A program made the translations under genes and the position numbers. Positions 1 to 7,591 of a stretch of DNA of 64,000 nucleotides are shown piece after piece (positions within the stretch are counted from its first letter, which is position 1; each line of letters opens with the position of its first letter). Below the pieces are notes generated by a model, which saw only the letters and a program-made list of their open reading frames with translations, was not told the DNA's origin and made no database searches. This DNA comes from Chloroflexota bacterium (GTDB lineage: Bacteria > Chloroflexota > Anaerolineae > UBA1429). The stretch is from assembly GCA_012719135.1 (NCBI GenBank), contig JAAYAW010000070.1, positions 36,357 to 100,356 of the forward strand, in the 5' to 3' direction.

Positions 1-721
1 CGCCGATGCCATATCGGTCCTAAAGCGATGGGATGCCTGGGACAGCATCGCCCCGTCTGTACGGGATCATCTCCTGCGAGGCGATGCGGCGCAGGAGACC
101 GTAAAGCGAGAGGAGTACGGTCGCTTCCGCTTCCGTGTTTTCGAGGCCATGCCCCCCTTCCTCGGCATGATCCCGGCCGCTCGCCAGGAGGCTGAGCGGC
201 TGGGCTTTGACACGCAGGTGCTCTACCGGTTTTCGCACTTTGAGGCAGCCCCTGCGGCGGCCATGGCCGGGAGCATCGCGCTCAACGTTGAAGAGTGGGG
301 AGAACCCTTCCATCCGCCCTGTGTGCTCCTGGGCTCGCATGAACTGCTGGTCACGGTCGGGCAGAGTGATGGCATGGGCGGGCGGAACCAGGAGTGGGCG
401 CTCGCGGCCGCCAAGCGAATCGCCGGCAGCCCGAATATCGTGATGGGCTCGGTGGATTCCGATGGCAACGACGGGCCGGGCCACCAGTTCGCCGCGGCCG
501 ACGCCAGCGTGCCTCAGCTCGCAGGCGGCATCGTGGATGGGACCACCTGGCGAGAGGCCCTCCAAGCTGGCTGGGATCCTGAGGCCGAGTTGAGGAGGCA
601 CAACACCTCGCCACTTCTTTGGTCGCTCGGCTGCGGCGTACGGACCACCTACAACATCAGCGTATGCGACCTCACGGCCATCATGATACTTGGAAGCGCC
701 CCACCGCGGACGCACCCCTGA
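1..721 (+). CDS. glycerate 2-kinase, C-terminal part (MOFRL/DUF4147 family), 5' truncated by window edge
   Basis: The reading frame is open from base 2 to the TGA at 719-721, so the gene begins outside the window; the ATG at 149 in the ORF track is internal. The translated end matches the C-terminal MOFRL half of type II glycerate kinases: a GGRNQEWALAAA motif, then the SVDSDGNDGPGHQF stretch and a closing RTTYNISVCDLTAIM segment, which correspond to the family blocks GGRNQE, SxDSDGxDGP and TGTNVNDLxI. These enzymes phosphorylate D-glycerate to 2-phosphoglycerate in the cytosol, feeding hydroxypyruvate or glycerate into glycolysis. The family assignment is strong; whether the missing N-terminal half is intact cannot be seen. 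Confidence 0.85.
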   Translation, partial: ADAISVLKRWDAWDSIAPSVRDHLLRGDAAQETVKREEYGRFRFRVFEAMPPFLGMIPAARQEAERLGFDTQVLYRFSHFEAAPAAAMAGSIALNVEEWGEPFHPPCVLLGSHELLVTVGQSDGMGGRNQEWALAAAKRIAGSPNIVMGSVDSDGNDGPGHQFAAADASVPQLAGGIVDGTTWREALQAGWDPEAELRRHNTSPLLWSLGCGVRTTYNISVCDLTAIMILGSAPPRTHP

Positions 722-751
722 GATCGCGCAAACCTCAAGAGGAGGCTGGAG

Positions 752-1519
752 ATGATCGTACTGGGTATCGTGGGAAGCCCTCGCCGGAACGGCCGCACGG
801 CAGCCCTCGTGGATGCCGCCTTGCTCGGCGCCTGCAACCAAGGCGCGGAGACGCGCCGGATATTCCTGGCGGACTATGACATCCGTCCCTTTGGCGGGCA
901 GGGGGGCGCGGAGGAAGGTGTCCGCTTTGTGGCACCGGAACTCGGTGCGCTGTGCGCTCAGGCCGACGCACTGGTTTTGGGCGCGCCGGTCTACTTTGGG
1001 GACATCAACGGACTCACCAAGGACTTTATGGATAGCGTTCGGATACCGAACGAGAACGGCAAGCCGGCTCTGGGGATCGCCATTGCCGGAGGGTCCGGAA
1101 AAGGCCTGTACAGCGGCGTACAGAGCATCTATCACTGGTTCTACCATCGGCAGATGCGGGCCATCGACCCGACGCCGGCCACACGCTTCTCGATGGAGGA
1201 TGTACTGGCGGCTCTGCCAGCCAGCGGAGCGCGGCTGGCGCAATCCGCGCTCAACCCGCAGCCCTTCGCCGGAGAAGGGCGGGAGGATCGCTGGGCGGAG
1301 CTTGTGGCTCACTACGCGGCCCTGCCCTATCTACGCTGCGATCCGGTGGACGAGTTCCTGACGCTGGCGGAGCAGCTGGTACATCAGAAGAGAGAGCATC
1401 CCGCCTGGGAACAGGCGTATGAGGAGCTCCATCAGGCCAGGGTGCTTTTGGCTCGGGATGAGCGGGCACAAGCGGGGCGCCACGCCGTGCGGGCCTATGA
1501 CTTGCTCGTTCAGGGCTAA
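752..1519 (+). CDS. NAD(P)H-dependent FMN reductase / flavodoxin-fold protein
   Basis: The 255-residue protein opens with a flavodoxin-like phosphate-binding loop, GIVGSPRRNGRTAAL, followed by a strand-helix pattern and the segment LVLGAPVYFGDINGLTKDFMD, the usual FMN-contacting loop of the NADPH-dependent FMN reductase / iron-sulfur flavoprotein group. The Cys cluster that binds iron-sulfur in some relatives (CxxCxxC after residue 45) is missing; PFGGQGGAEEG stands there instead. A GAGGAGG ribosome site lies about 6 bases before the ATG. It starts 30 bases after the glycerate kinase and is likely co-transcribed. The C-terminal 70 residues look helical and add length beyond a minimal flavodoxin. 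Substrate unknown. Confidence 0.75.
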   Translation: MIVLGIVGSPRRNGRTAALVDAALLGACNQGAETRRIFLADYDIRPFGGQGGAEEGVRFVAPELGALCAQADALVLGAPVYFGDINGLTKDFMDSVRIPNENGKPALGIAIAGGSGKGLYSGVQSIYHWFYHRQMRAIDPTPATRFSMEDVLAALPASGARLAQSALNPQPFAGEGREDRWAELVAHYAALPYLRCDPVDEFLTLAEQLVHQKREHPAWEQAYEELHQARVLLARDERAQAGRHAVRAYDLLVQG

Positions 1520-1587
1520 CCGGCAGTTCACGGCACGCACAGCGGGGGGCACCCGGCATCCCGAGTACCCCCCGTTACGCCGATCAC

Positions 1588-2457
1588 TCACGAGGTAAAG
1601 AGAGGCTTCGCGCCCTGCCGTGCGACCAGGTCGACCATGGTGCTCTCGTCCGGACGGGCACCAAAGCGCTCGGCCGCCTCCAGCAGCTTGGGCAAGATGT
1701 GAATATCACCGGAAGTGTTGAGGAACACCCGTGGATCTCCCAGTACCCAGCTGACGGCCAGATCGATATCGGCCTGTTCGCTGTATGGCTCATACCAGGT
1801 CGCTGAGAAGCGTTCGGCATCCTCCGGCCAGGGACGGCGCGTGAGCGACTTTATGGTCTGCATGGCCACATTCCGCTCCGTGCAGAGCGCCGCGAGCGCC
1901 TCAAAATCACGGGCATAGTGCGGATTCTGCATCAGGACATAGTTGTAGGGCAGCAGCACGGTATCGAAATCATAGCGCTCCAGGCTCCGGTGATGCATGA
2001 CGGGGGCCTGCAGCCCGTGACCGGTTACCCCGATGTAGCGCACCAGCCCCTCCTCGCGCGCTTCGATAGCCGCCTTGAGCGCGCCATCGTCGCTCAGGGC
2101 CGTCTCCCACTCCGCCTCGTCCACCAGGTTATGCAGCTGGATGAGGTCCACGCTTTCCACGCGCATCCGATCCAGCGAGCGGCGAATCTGATCGTGGGCG
2201 CCCATGTAGCTGCGCTCGCCCGTCTTGGTAGCCAGAAAGAACCGGCTGCGCATCCGGGCCAGCCACGGGCCGAGCCTCAGCTCGGCGTCGCCATAGCTGG
2301 CCGCCGTATCGATATGGTTTAGTCCGTGCCGGAGCACCAGCTCCATCGTGCGGTCAGCCTCCGCCTGAGTAACGTTGCTAAAGGCAGCCGCACCAAAGAG
2401 CGTACGCTTGCTCATGTGTCCGGTGCGACCAAAGGCAGCAACAGGTATGGGGGACAT
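1588..2457 (-). CDS. aldo/keto reductase
   Basis: A 289-residue cytosolic oxidoreductase with the aldo/keto reductase barrel and its catalytic tetrad visible: Asp and Tyr in [10 protein letters not shown], Lys in ATKTGE and His in IQLHNL. The family reduces aldehydes and ketones with NADPH. The ORF track starts at 2475, but a nearly perfect ribosome site GGAGGTGATC sits inside that extension, about 4 bases before the ATG at 2457, so the start [10 protein letters not shown] is preferred. The gene faces the FMN reductase tail to tail and diverges from the sugar transporter. Substrate cannot be deduced. Confidence 0.85.
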   Translation of the reverse strand: MSPIPVAAFGRTGHMSKRTLFGAAAFSNVTQAEADRTMELVLRHGLNHIDTAASYGDAELRLGPWLARMRSRFFLATKTGERSYMGAHDQIRRSLDRMRVESVDLIQLHNLVDEAEWETALSDDGALKAAIEAREEGLVRYIGVTGHGLQAPVMHHRSLERYDFDTVLLPYNYVLMQNPHYARDFEALAALCTERNVAMQTIKSLTRRPWPEDAERFSATWYEPYSEQADIDLAVSWVLGDPRVFLNTSGDIHILPKLLEAAERFGARPDESTMVDLVARQGAKPLFTS

Positions 2458-2532
2458 TCTGATCACCTCCATCATAGGCGCCGGGCCCCGTGGGCCCCCA
2501 CCGGCCGTCTAGGCCTCTCACTCTACACACTC

Positions 2533-2560
2533 ATTCTAGCAGGCCAGTGACCTCGGTCAA
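2533..2560 (-). promoter_or_regulatory. sigma70-type promoter for the aldo/keto reductase
   Basis: On the minus strand TTGACC, 16 bases, then TAGAAT; each hexamer matches consensus at five of six positions. The predicted start of transcription near 2526 gives a leader of about 70 bases ending in the GGAGGTGATC ribosome site. Confidence 0.6.
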
Positions 2561-2606
2561 GCAGCGAGTCGTCCTTATCTTTTCCTTTGTTTAGATGCGT
2601 TACATC

Positions 2607-2635
2607 TTGACTTTGGTTGCTTCTCCGCCAATAAT
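2607..2635 (+). promoter_or_regulatory. sigma70-type promoter of the sugar ABC transporter operon
   Basis: TTGACT, a 17-base spacer, then AATAAT, each one mismatch from consensus. It lies in the 417-base gap between the divergent aldo/keto reductase and the solute-binding protein. Transcription from about 2642 would give a leader of about 230 bases. I see no clear operator or riboswitch in that leader. Confidence 0.6.
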
Positions 2636-2874
2636 GGTCCAAGGGGGAGGCTAAAGCGCTCTCCCGGTGCAGTGCGTCTGGCTTGCGCGCCAGGACCGGC
2701 CAGACGGCTCCGCATCATACGTTCGGGGGCGTGCAGATTAGCCCATGCCCAGCGGCAGCGTTCCCGATGCTCGGTCCGCCGCGGTCAGCATGTGAAAGGA
2801 GGCCGCGCTGCCCATGTACAACACAAGGCGCTGACTCAGCCGTGTATCTCTCTGGTGCTTGGGGAAAGGGTTGG

Positions 2875-4389
2875 ATGAGCATGGCAGAGAAAAAGCTACT
2901 CTCCCGTCGTTCGCTTCTCAAGGGTGCGGCCGCGAGCATGGTGCTTCTGGCAGCTGCGTGCCAGCCCCAGGTAGTCGAGGTGGAAAAGATCGTCACCCAG
3001 GTGGTTAAGGAGACCGTCGAGGTCGAAAAGGTCGTCGAGAAAGAGGTCGAAGTAGAGAAGGTCGTCACCCAGGTTGTGGAGGTCGAGAAAATCGTCGAGG
3101 TTGAGCGGGCCGCAGAGGTCACGGGAACCTTCTGGGTTCTCCAGAAGAAGGACTTTTTCCCGGCCATGAATGAATGGTTTCGGGCCCAGATGGTTTCATT
3201 CTGCAAGGAAAAGGGCTGGCCGTTGGACATCTCCTACATGTCCGGTTACACGGGGGGCACGCCCGAGATCGAGAAACTCATCGCCTCTGTAGCCGCCGGA
3301 ACTCCGGCGGATCTCATCATGCACGATCTGGGCATCGTACAACTCCGGCAGGCCTATGCGCTGGATTCGGTCAGCGACGTGGTGGAAGACATCGAGGCCG
3401 CCTTCGGTCCGGCAAGCGCGCGACAGAAGAACGATCTCTACACCGATGACCAGTGGTGGGCGGTGCCGTACTTTACCCGATCGGACGGCGGTTGGTTCCA
3501 GCGTTCGGTGATTGAAGGTGCCAGCGTCGACATCCACGGGATCCGGCAGTTCGTCGATCTCTGGGAGACGCTCCTCGAGGTGACGCAGCCTGATAAGGAG
3601 CTCTATGGCTGGGGCGTAACCATCAATGCCTCCAATGATGGCAACTGGTTCCGCCGCCGCATGTTCCACGGCTATGGCGCCTACCGGCAGGACGAGACAG
3701 GCCAGTATTGCACCTTCGACAGCCCTGAGGCGGTCGAAGCGATGACGGTGATGACCGATCTCTACATGAACGAAAAGTGGGAATCCCTGCTTCCGCCGGG
3801 CGTTCTCGCCTGGACGGACATGAACAACAACGAGGCCTACCTCGCGGGCAAGCTGATCTATACATTCAACGGCGGCACGGTGCTCGGAAAAGCCATCCTG
3901 GATGGAAACCCGATCAAGGACGACACCGGATTCCACGCGCCGCCAGGCGGGCCAGTGAACGAGGAGTTCAACAGCCTCAGCGCCAACAACTGGATGATCC
4001 TGCGGGGCGCCCGGAACCCAGACGCCGCCAAGGAGACCATCCGGCACTTTATGCTCTCTCTTGAGAACCAGGATGCCATCTTTGAGAACGCGCCGGCCTT
4101 TGCGCTGCCGGCCTACGCCGATGTCTGGGCCCAGTCCAAGTACATCCAGACGAACAAGACGGCGGCCGAACTGGAAAAAGTGGCCCGCGACGAGTTCGGC
4201 AGAATACCCGGCCAGTATCCGGGGCCCGCGCAGAACCCGGCCCTGGCCTCTGCTGACGCAGCCCTGATCGAGAACGACATGGTGGCCTCCATCCTCAACG
4301 GAACGCCGGTTGCCGAGGCCGTAAAGACGTGCCACGAGCGATACGTGGCGATCTTTAAGGAGTTCGGGCTCCCTGGCGAGAAGGAATAG
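2875..4389 (+). CDS. ABC transporter extracellular solute-binding lipoprotein (family 1)
   Basis: The protein (504 residues from the ATG at 2875) begins with a twin-arginine-like SRRSLLKGAA segment, a hydrophobic stretch and the lipobox LAAAC, so it should be exported and lipid-anchored. A stalk of about 45 residues built from repeated VEVEK/VVTQV units follows, typical of Chloroflexota binding proteins. The remainder has the family 1 sugar-receptor pattern. The ORF track starts at 2683, but that extension puts the signal sequence 64 residues inside; GGGGAAAGGG upstream of 2875 supports the inner start (2881 is also possible). It is followed by the permease gene, so it is the substrate receptor for that importer. 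Ligand probably a sugar or oligosaccharide, not certain. Confidence 0.88.
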   Translation: MSMAEKKLLSRRSLLKGAAASMVLLAAACQPQVVEVEKIVTQVVKETVEVEKVVEKEVEVEKVVTQVVEVEKIVEVERAAEVTGTFWVLQKKDFFPAMNEWFRAQMVSFCKEKGWPLDISYMSGYTGGTPEIEKLIASVAAGTPADLIMHDLGIVQLRQAYALDSVSDVVEDIEAAFGPASARQKNDLYTDDQWWAVPYFTRSDGGWFQRSVIEGASVDIHGIRQFVDLWETLLEVTQPDKELYGWGVTINASNDGNWFRRRMFHGYGAYRQDETGQYCTFDSPEAVEAMTVMTDLYMNEKWESLLPPGVLAWTDMNNNEAYLAGKLIYTFNGGTVLGKAILDGNPIKDDTGFHAPPGGPVNEEFNSLSANNWMILRGARNPDAAKETIRHFMLSLENQDAIFENAPAFALPAYADVWAQSKYIQTNKTAAELEKVARDEFGRIPGQYPGPAQNPALASADAALIENDMVASILNGTPVAEAVKTCHERYVAIFKEFGLPGEKE

Positions 4390-4404
4390 GTCTCAGCACA
4401 GTCA

Positions 4405-4427
4405 GGGGCCGGCCTACAGCCGGCCCC
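4405..4427 (+). other. intercistronic hairpin between receptor and permease
   Basis: A perfect inverted repeat GGGGCCGGC-CTACA-GCCGGCCCC lies 15 bases after the binding-protein stop and is not followed by a T run. Such hairpins often protect the upstream message from 3' exonucleases or partly stop transcription, which would explain an excess of receptor over permease. The structure is seen; the role is inferred. Confidence 0.55.
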
Positions 4428-4536
4428 GCCAGGCTCGCCAGGCCGACGCCACGGGCGCCCTCGCCGGCGCCCATCCATCCGGGAGCGCGCCGCCGGCCCG
4501 CCCGGGTGTTCCGCGTTCAGTGAGGAGATACCCAAC

Positions 4537-6525
4537 ATGTCAGCTACACCGGCCAGGGACCCGACTCAGGTCATCACCCCACCCACGTCTCTATACCGCC
4601 GGCTACAGCAGCGTCTCGGCCGTGACTTTGGCGAGGCGTGGGTGTTTTTCGCGCCAACGATCATCCTGATGGGGGGACTGATTGCCTACCCCTTTATCCG
4701 TGCCGTGTATGTGAGCTTTACCAACACCATCAGCCAGGAAATCGGCCCGTTTGTTGGCCTCACGAACTATATCAACCTCTGGAAGGATAGCTTCTTCCGC
4801 AACTCTGTGAGCGTCACGGCTCGCTACACCTTTAGTGCCGTCTTTCTCAAGGCCTGCGTCGGCACGCTGGCCGCCATCTTGCTCAACCGGCTCTCGGGCA
4901 AGTGGTCCATTCTCACCGGGCTGGTTCTGCTGCCCTGGATCATGCCCGAAGTCGTGCGCTCCATCACCTGGCGAGGGCTACTGGATCCTTTGTACGGTGG
5001 GCTAAACCGGGGGCTGGTCAGCATCGGGCTTTTGGACAAGCCCGCCTCGTTCCTCACGGGCGTGAACACAGCCCTGCCCACGCTCATCATGATCAACCTT
5101 TGGGAGGGAATCCCGTTCTTTACCATTAACCTCCTGGCCGGGCTGAAGGCGATCGACCAGGAGCTCTACGAGGCGGCGGCCATCGACGGCGCCAGCAAGT
5201 GGAGGCAGTTCCTCCACATCACGCTCCCGGGGCTGCGGTACGTCCTGATCGTGGTCACCCTGCTCTCAACGATCTGGACCTTTAACGGATTCACGCTGAT
5301 CTTCTTGTTGACCGGTGGCGGACCGATGAACGCGACCAAAGTCTATTCGATTCTCTCATACCAGATCGCCATAACGGGCATGCGTTACGGCGTCGGTATC
5401 GCGGTGGCCTTGACCATGGCACCGCTCTTGGGCGTGTTCATTGTGATTCTCGGCCGGTACATGATGCAGGGGCGCCGGCTGTATGCAGAAACCTCTTCGG
5501 AGCCCTCCTGGTTCAGCTCTCACCTGATTCCTGTGTTAACCTGGCCTTTTCGGTTCGTGGGGAGAGCGCTGCTGGCCCTCTTCTGGCTCGTCAACAACGC
5601 TGTGGAGTGGGTATTCGAGACAGCGGGCAAGCGGCTTCAGGCATGGAGGGAAAGGCGGGCACGTGCCCGGGGAGAATCGCACTGGCGCAGGCGCCCGCGC
5701 TCCGGCAGCACCCTGGCGGCTGTGGCGCTGGTTCTACTGCTCATCTTTGAGCTGATGCCCTTTTACTGGGTGATCGTGACGGCCTTCAAGTCCGAACTGC
5801 AGATCACCATGTTCAAGAGCTTGCTGTGGCCGAAACCGTGGACGCTCGCCCAGTTCAGGAACCTGCTGGGCCCGGCGCGCAACTTTATGGTGTGGCTGCG
5901 GAACACGATGACGATCTCTGTGATCTCGCCATTGATCTCCACCGCGGTGGCCTCGCTCGGCGCCTATGCGCTCGCGCGTCTACGCTGGAGAGGCGCCAAC
6001 ACCTTCTCATACGCCATCCTGGTCGCCTACCTGATGCCCGGCATCATGATGCTCATCCCGATCTACCAGCTGTTCTCCAAGCTGGGAGTCACCAACAACA
6101 TCATGGGGCTGATCATCAGCTATCCCACATTCGGGCTGCCTTTTGCCACCTGGCTGATGATGGGGTACTACAGCACCATCCCTGAAGAGCTCGAAGCCGC
6201 CGCGCTGATTGATGGCTGCAATCGCTTCCAGGCCTTCTTCCGGGTGGTCCTGCCCCTGATCAAGCCAGCCCTGCTGGCCACCATGCTCTATGGCGTTACC
6301 CAAGCCTGGAGCGAGTTCCTCTTTGCCTATGTGATGATTCACAGCGAGAGCAGGATGACGATTCCGGTGGGGCTCGCGCAGATGATCATCGGCGACGTGC
6401 TCCCCTGGGGAGAGCTTTCTGCTGCGGCTCTGATCATGGCCATCCCCGTCCTGGCGATTTATACCATCGGCCAACGCTTTATGGTGGCCGGGCTGACGGC
6501 TGGCGCCATCAAGGGTGGGGGCTAG
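4537..6525 (+). CDS. fused MalF-MalG-type ABC sugar permease (two permease subunits in one chain)
   Basis: One uninterrupted 662-residue frame contains two complete binding-protein-dependent permease domains. The first (about residues 30-320) carries the cytoplasmic EAA loop EAAAIDGASKWRQFLHITLP near residue 212. The second (about 385-662) carries EAALIDGCNRFQAFFRVVLP near residue 553. Normally these are two proteins of about 290 and 280 residues, like MalF and MalG. Between them is a linker of some 70-80 residues with a hydrophobic, possibly membrane-associated segment and an Arg-rich end. A GAGGAG site precedes the ATG. No ATPase gene is in the operon, so a shared MsmX/MsiK-type ATPase elsewhere is likely. 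The domain assignment is firm. Confidence 0.9.
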   Translation: MSATPARDPTQVITPPTSLYRRLQQRLGRDFGEAWVFFAPTIILMGGLIAYPFIRAVYVSFTNTISQEIGPFVGLTNYINLWKDSFFRNSVSVTARYTFSAVFLKACVGTLAAILLNRLSGKWSILTGLVLLPWIMPEVVRSITWRGLLDPLYGGLNRGLVSIGLLDKPASFLTGVNTALPTLIMINLWEGIPFFTINLLAGLKAIDQELYEAAAIDGASKWRQFLHITLPGLRYVLIVVTLLSTIWTFNGFTLIFLLTGGGPMNATKVYSILSYQIAITGMRYGVGIAVALTMAPLLGVFIVILGRYMMQGRRLYAETSSEPSWFSSHLIPVLTWPFRFVGRALLALFWLVNNAVEWVFETAGKRLQAWRERRARARGESHWRRRPRSGSTLAAVALVLLLIFELMPFYWVIVTAFKSELQITMFKSLLWPKPWTLAQFRNLLGPARNFMVWLRNTMTISVISPLISTAVASLGAYALARLRWRGANTFSYAILVAYLMPGIMMLIPIYQLFSKLGVTNNIMGLIISYPTFGLPFATWLMMGYYSTIPEELEAAALIDGCNRFQAFFRVVLPLIKPALLATMLYGVTQAWSEFLFAYVMIHSESRMTIPVGLAQMIIGDVLPWGELSAAALIMAIPVLAIYTIGQRFMVAGLTAGAIKGGG

Positions 6526-6549
6526 CCGGAGCGCGCTCTGGCCTTAGAG

Positions 6550-6583
6550 TACAGGGCGGGCGCCTTTCGGCGCCCGCCCTGTA
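6550..6583. terminator. bidirectional intrinsic terminator
   Basis: A perfect 15-base-pair inverted repeat around a TTTC loop (core GGGCGGGCGCC / GGCGCCCGCCC) lies between the convergent permease and RraA-like genes, 24 bases after the permease stop and 9 bases before the other stop. Symmetry and position suggest it ends both transcripts. Confidence 0.7.
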
Positions 6584-6592
6584 TCCATCATC

Positions 6593-7474
6593 TCACCAGG
6601 TTCGGCTTGAGAGGTACTGCTGAATGGTCTCCAGCGGCACAGGGAGTGCGTCCGGATGCGCCTCCAGCCAGGAGCTAAAGTCCTCTTCGATGGCCTGTGT
6701 CCAGCGGCCATCGATCTCGCCTGGGGTATAGCGACCCTCTGCGAGGCACATCTTGCCGAACACATCCCTGAGCTGCACAATCTCCGATGTGGTCACGACC
6801 TTTTCTGCCAGATGCGGGGGGATAAAGATCACCCCGTCGTCGCGCCCGAGAACCACGTCACCGGGCATGACGGTGGCGCCGCCGATGCGAACCGGGCAGT
6901 TGATACCCATGAGCGCAATGGTGGGCGAGGAATACGAGGGGTGGTATCCCCGACAGAACGAGACGAACTCGGTCAACTCCACCACGCCGTCCATGTCGCG
7001 GATGGCGGCGTCGTGGACGACCCCGTTGCCGGACTTGGCAAGGATCGAAGTGGAGAGATTGTCCCCCATGATCGGGCCATCGGCCACCTTGCCAAAGACA
7101 TCGGCGACGTACACGTCTCCCGGCACGAGTGTATCGATCGTCCAGGACACCTGATCGCCGATACAACCCGCGGCGTGGGCTCTCTCAAAGATCTGCTTCC
7201 GGACGTCATCTCGCCGAGGCATATAGCAGGCGGTCACCGCTCGCCCGACGAGGACTTTGCCGGGCTGCGTGCAGACCCAACCACCCTCATACTGCCAGTG
7301 GAACTCGTCACCGCGCAGCACTCCCCAAGCCTGGGAGATGGTCACCCGCCGCATCCGCTCGAGGATTCCATCGGGCACGCGCGGCCGTCCATCCGCAGTG
7401 CGCTCACCCTGCCACTCCGGGGTAAAGGCGATGATCTCTTCCGGCGTCAGGTTCAGCGGCGCAAACTTGTTCAC
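6593..7474 (-). CDS. RraA family protein (aldolase-like / dimethylmenaquinone methyltransferase-like fold)
   Basis: A 293-residue protein with the RraA-family core GNGVVHDAAIRDMDGV, where the Arg-Asp pair belongs to the usual active-site signature, and the flanking blocks CIGDQVSW and PGDVVLGRDDGVIFIP. Relatives include 4-hydroxy-4-methyl-2-oxoglutarate aldolases and proteins in sugar-acid clusters. The ORF track begins at 7537, but the GTG at 7474 follows GGGAGGGAC by about 6 bases and is the better start. It is the last gene of a minus-strand set with the GH2 enzyme and the UroD-like protein, so a role in breakdown of a sugar-derived keto acid is plausible but inferred. Confidence 0.8.
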   Translation of the reverse strand: MNKFAPLNLTPEEIIAFTPEWQGERTADGRPRVPDGILERMRRVTISQAWGVLRGDEFHWQYEGGWVCTQPGKVLVGRAVTACYMPRRDDVRKQIFERAHAAGCIGDQVSWTIDTLVPGDVYVADVFGKVADGPIMGDNLSTSILAKSGNGVVHDAAIRDMDGVVELTEFVSFCRGYHPSYSSPTIALMGINCPVRIGGATVMPGDVVLGRDDGVIFIPPHLAEKVVTTSEIVQLRDVFGKMCLAEGRYTPGEIDGRWTQAIEEDFSSWLEAHPDALPVPLETIQQYLSSRTW

Positions 7475-7591
7475 GTAGTCCCTCCCTGTAAGGCTCTCTC
7501 TATGACGATACTCGGGCTCACGATGGCCGCCCCGCACACGGGGGCCCTGCCAACCGCCCCCGGCGCAGACCGTGCCCCCCGCGAGACGATG

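Noticed and set aside
20-1312. Minus-strand ORF of 430 codons
   Set aside because: Lies opposite the glycerate kinase and FMN reductase genes, which have strong family motifs; its own sequence shows no motif.
5450-5700. Frameshift or lost stop as origin of the fused permease
   Set aside because: The linker is long, in frame and has codon use like its surroundings; there is no separate ribosome site or start for a second permease. Still worth checking by reads.
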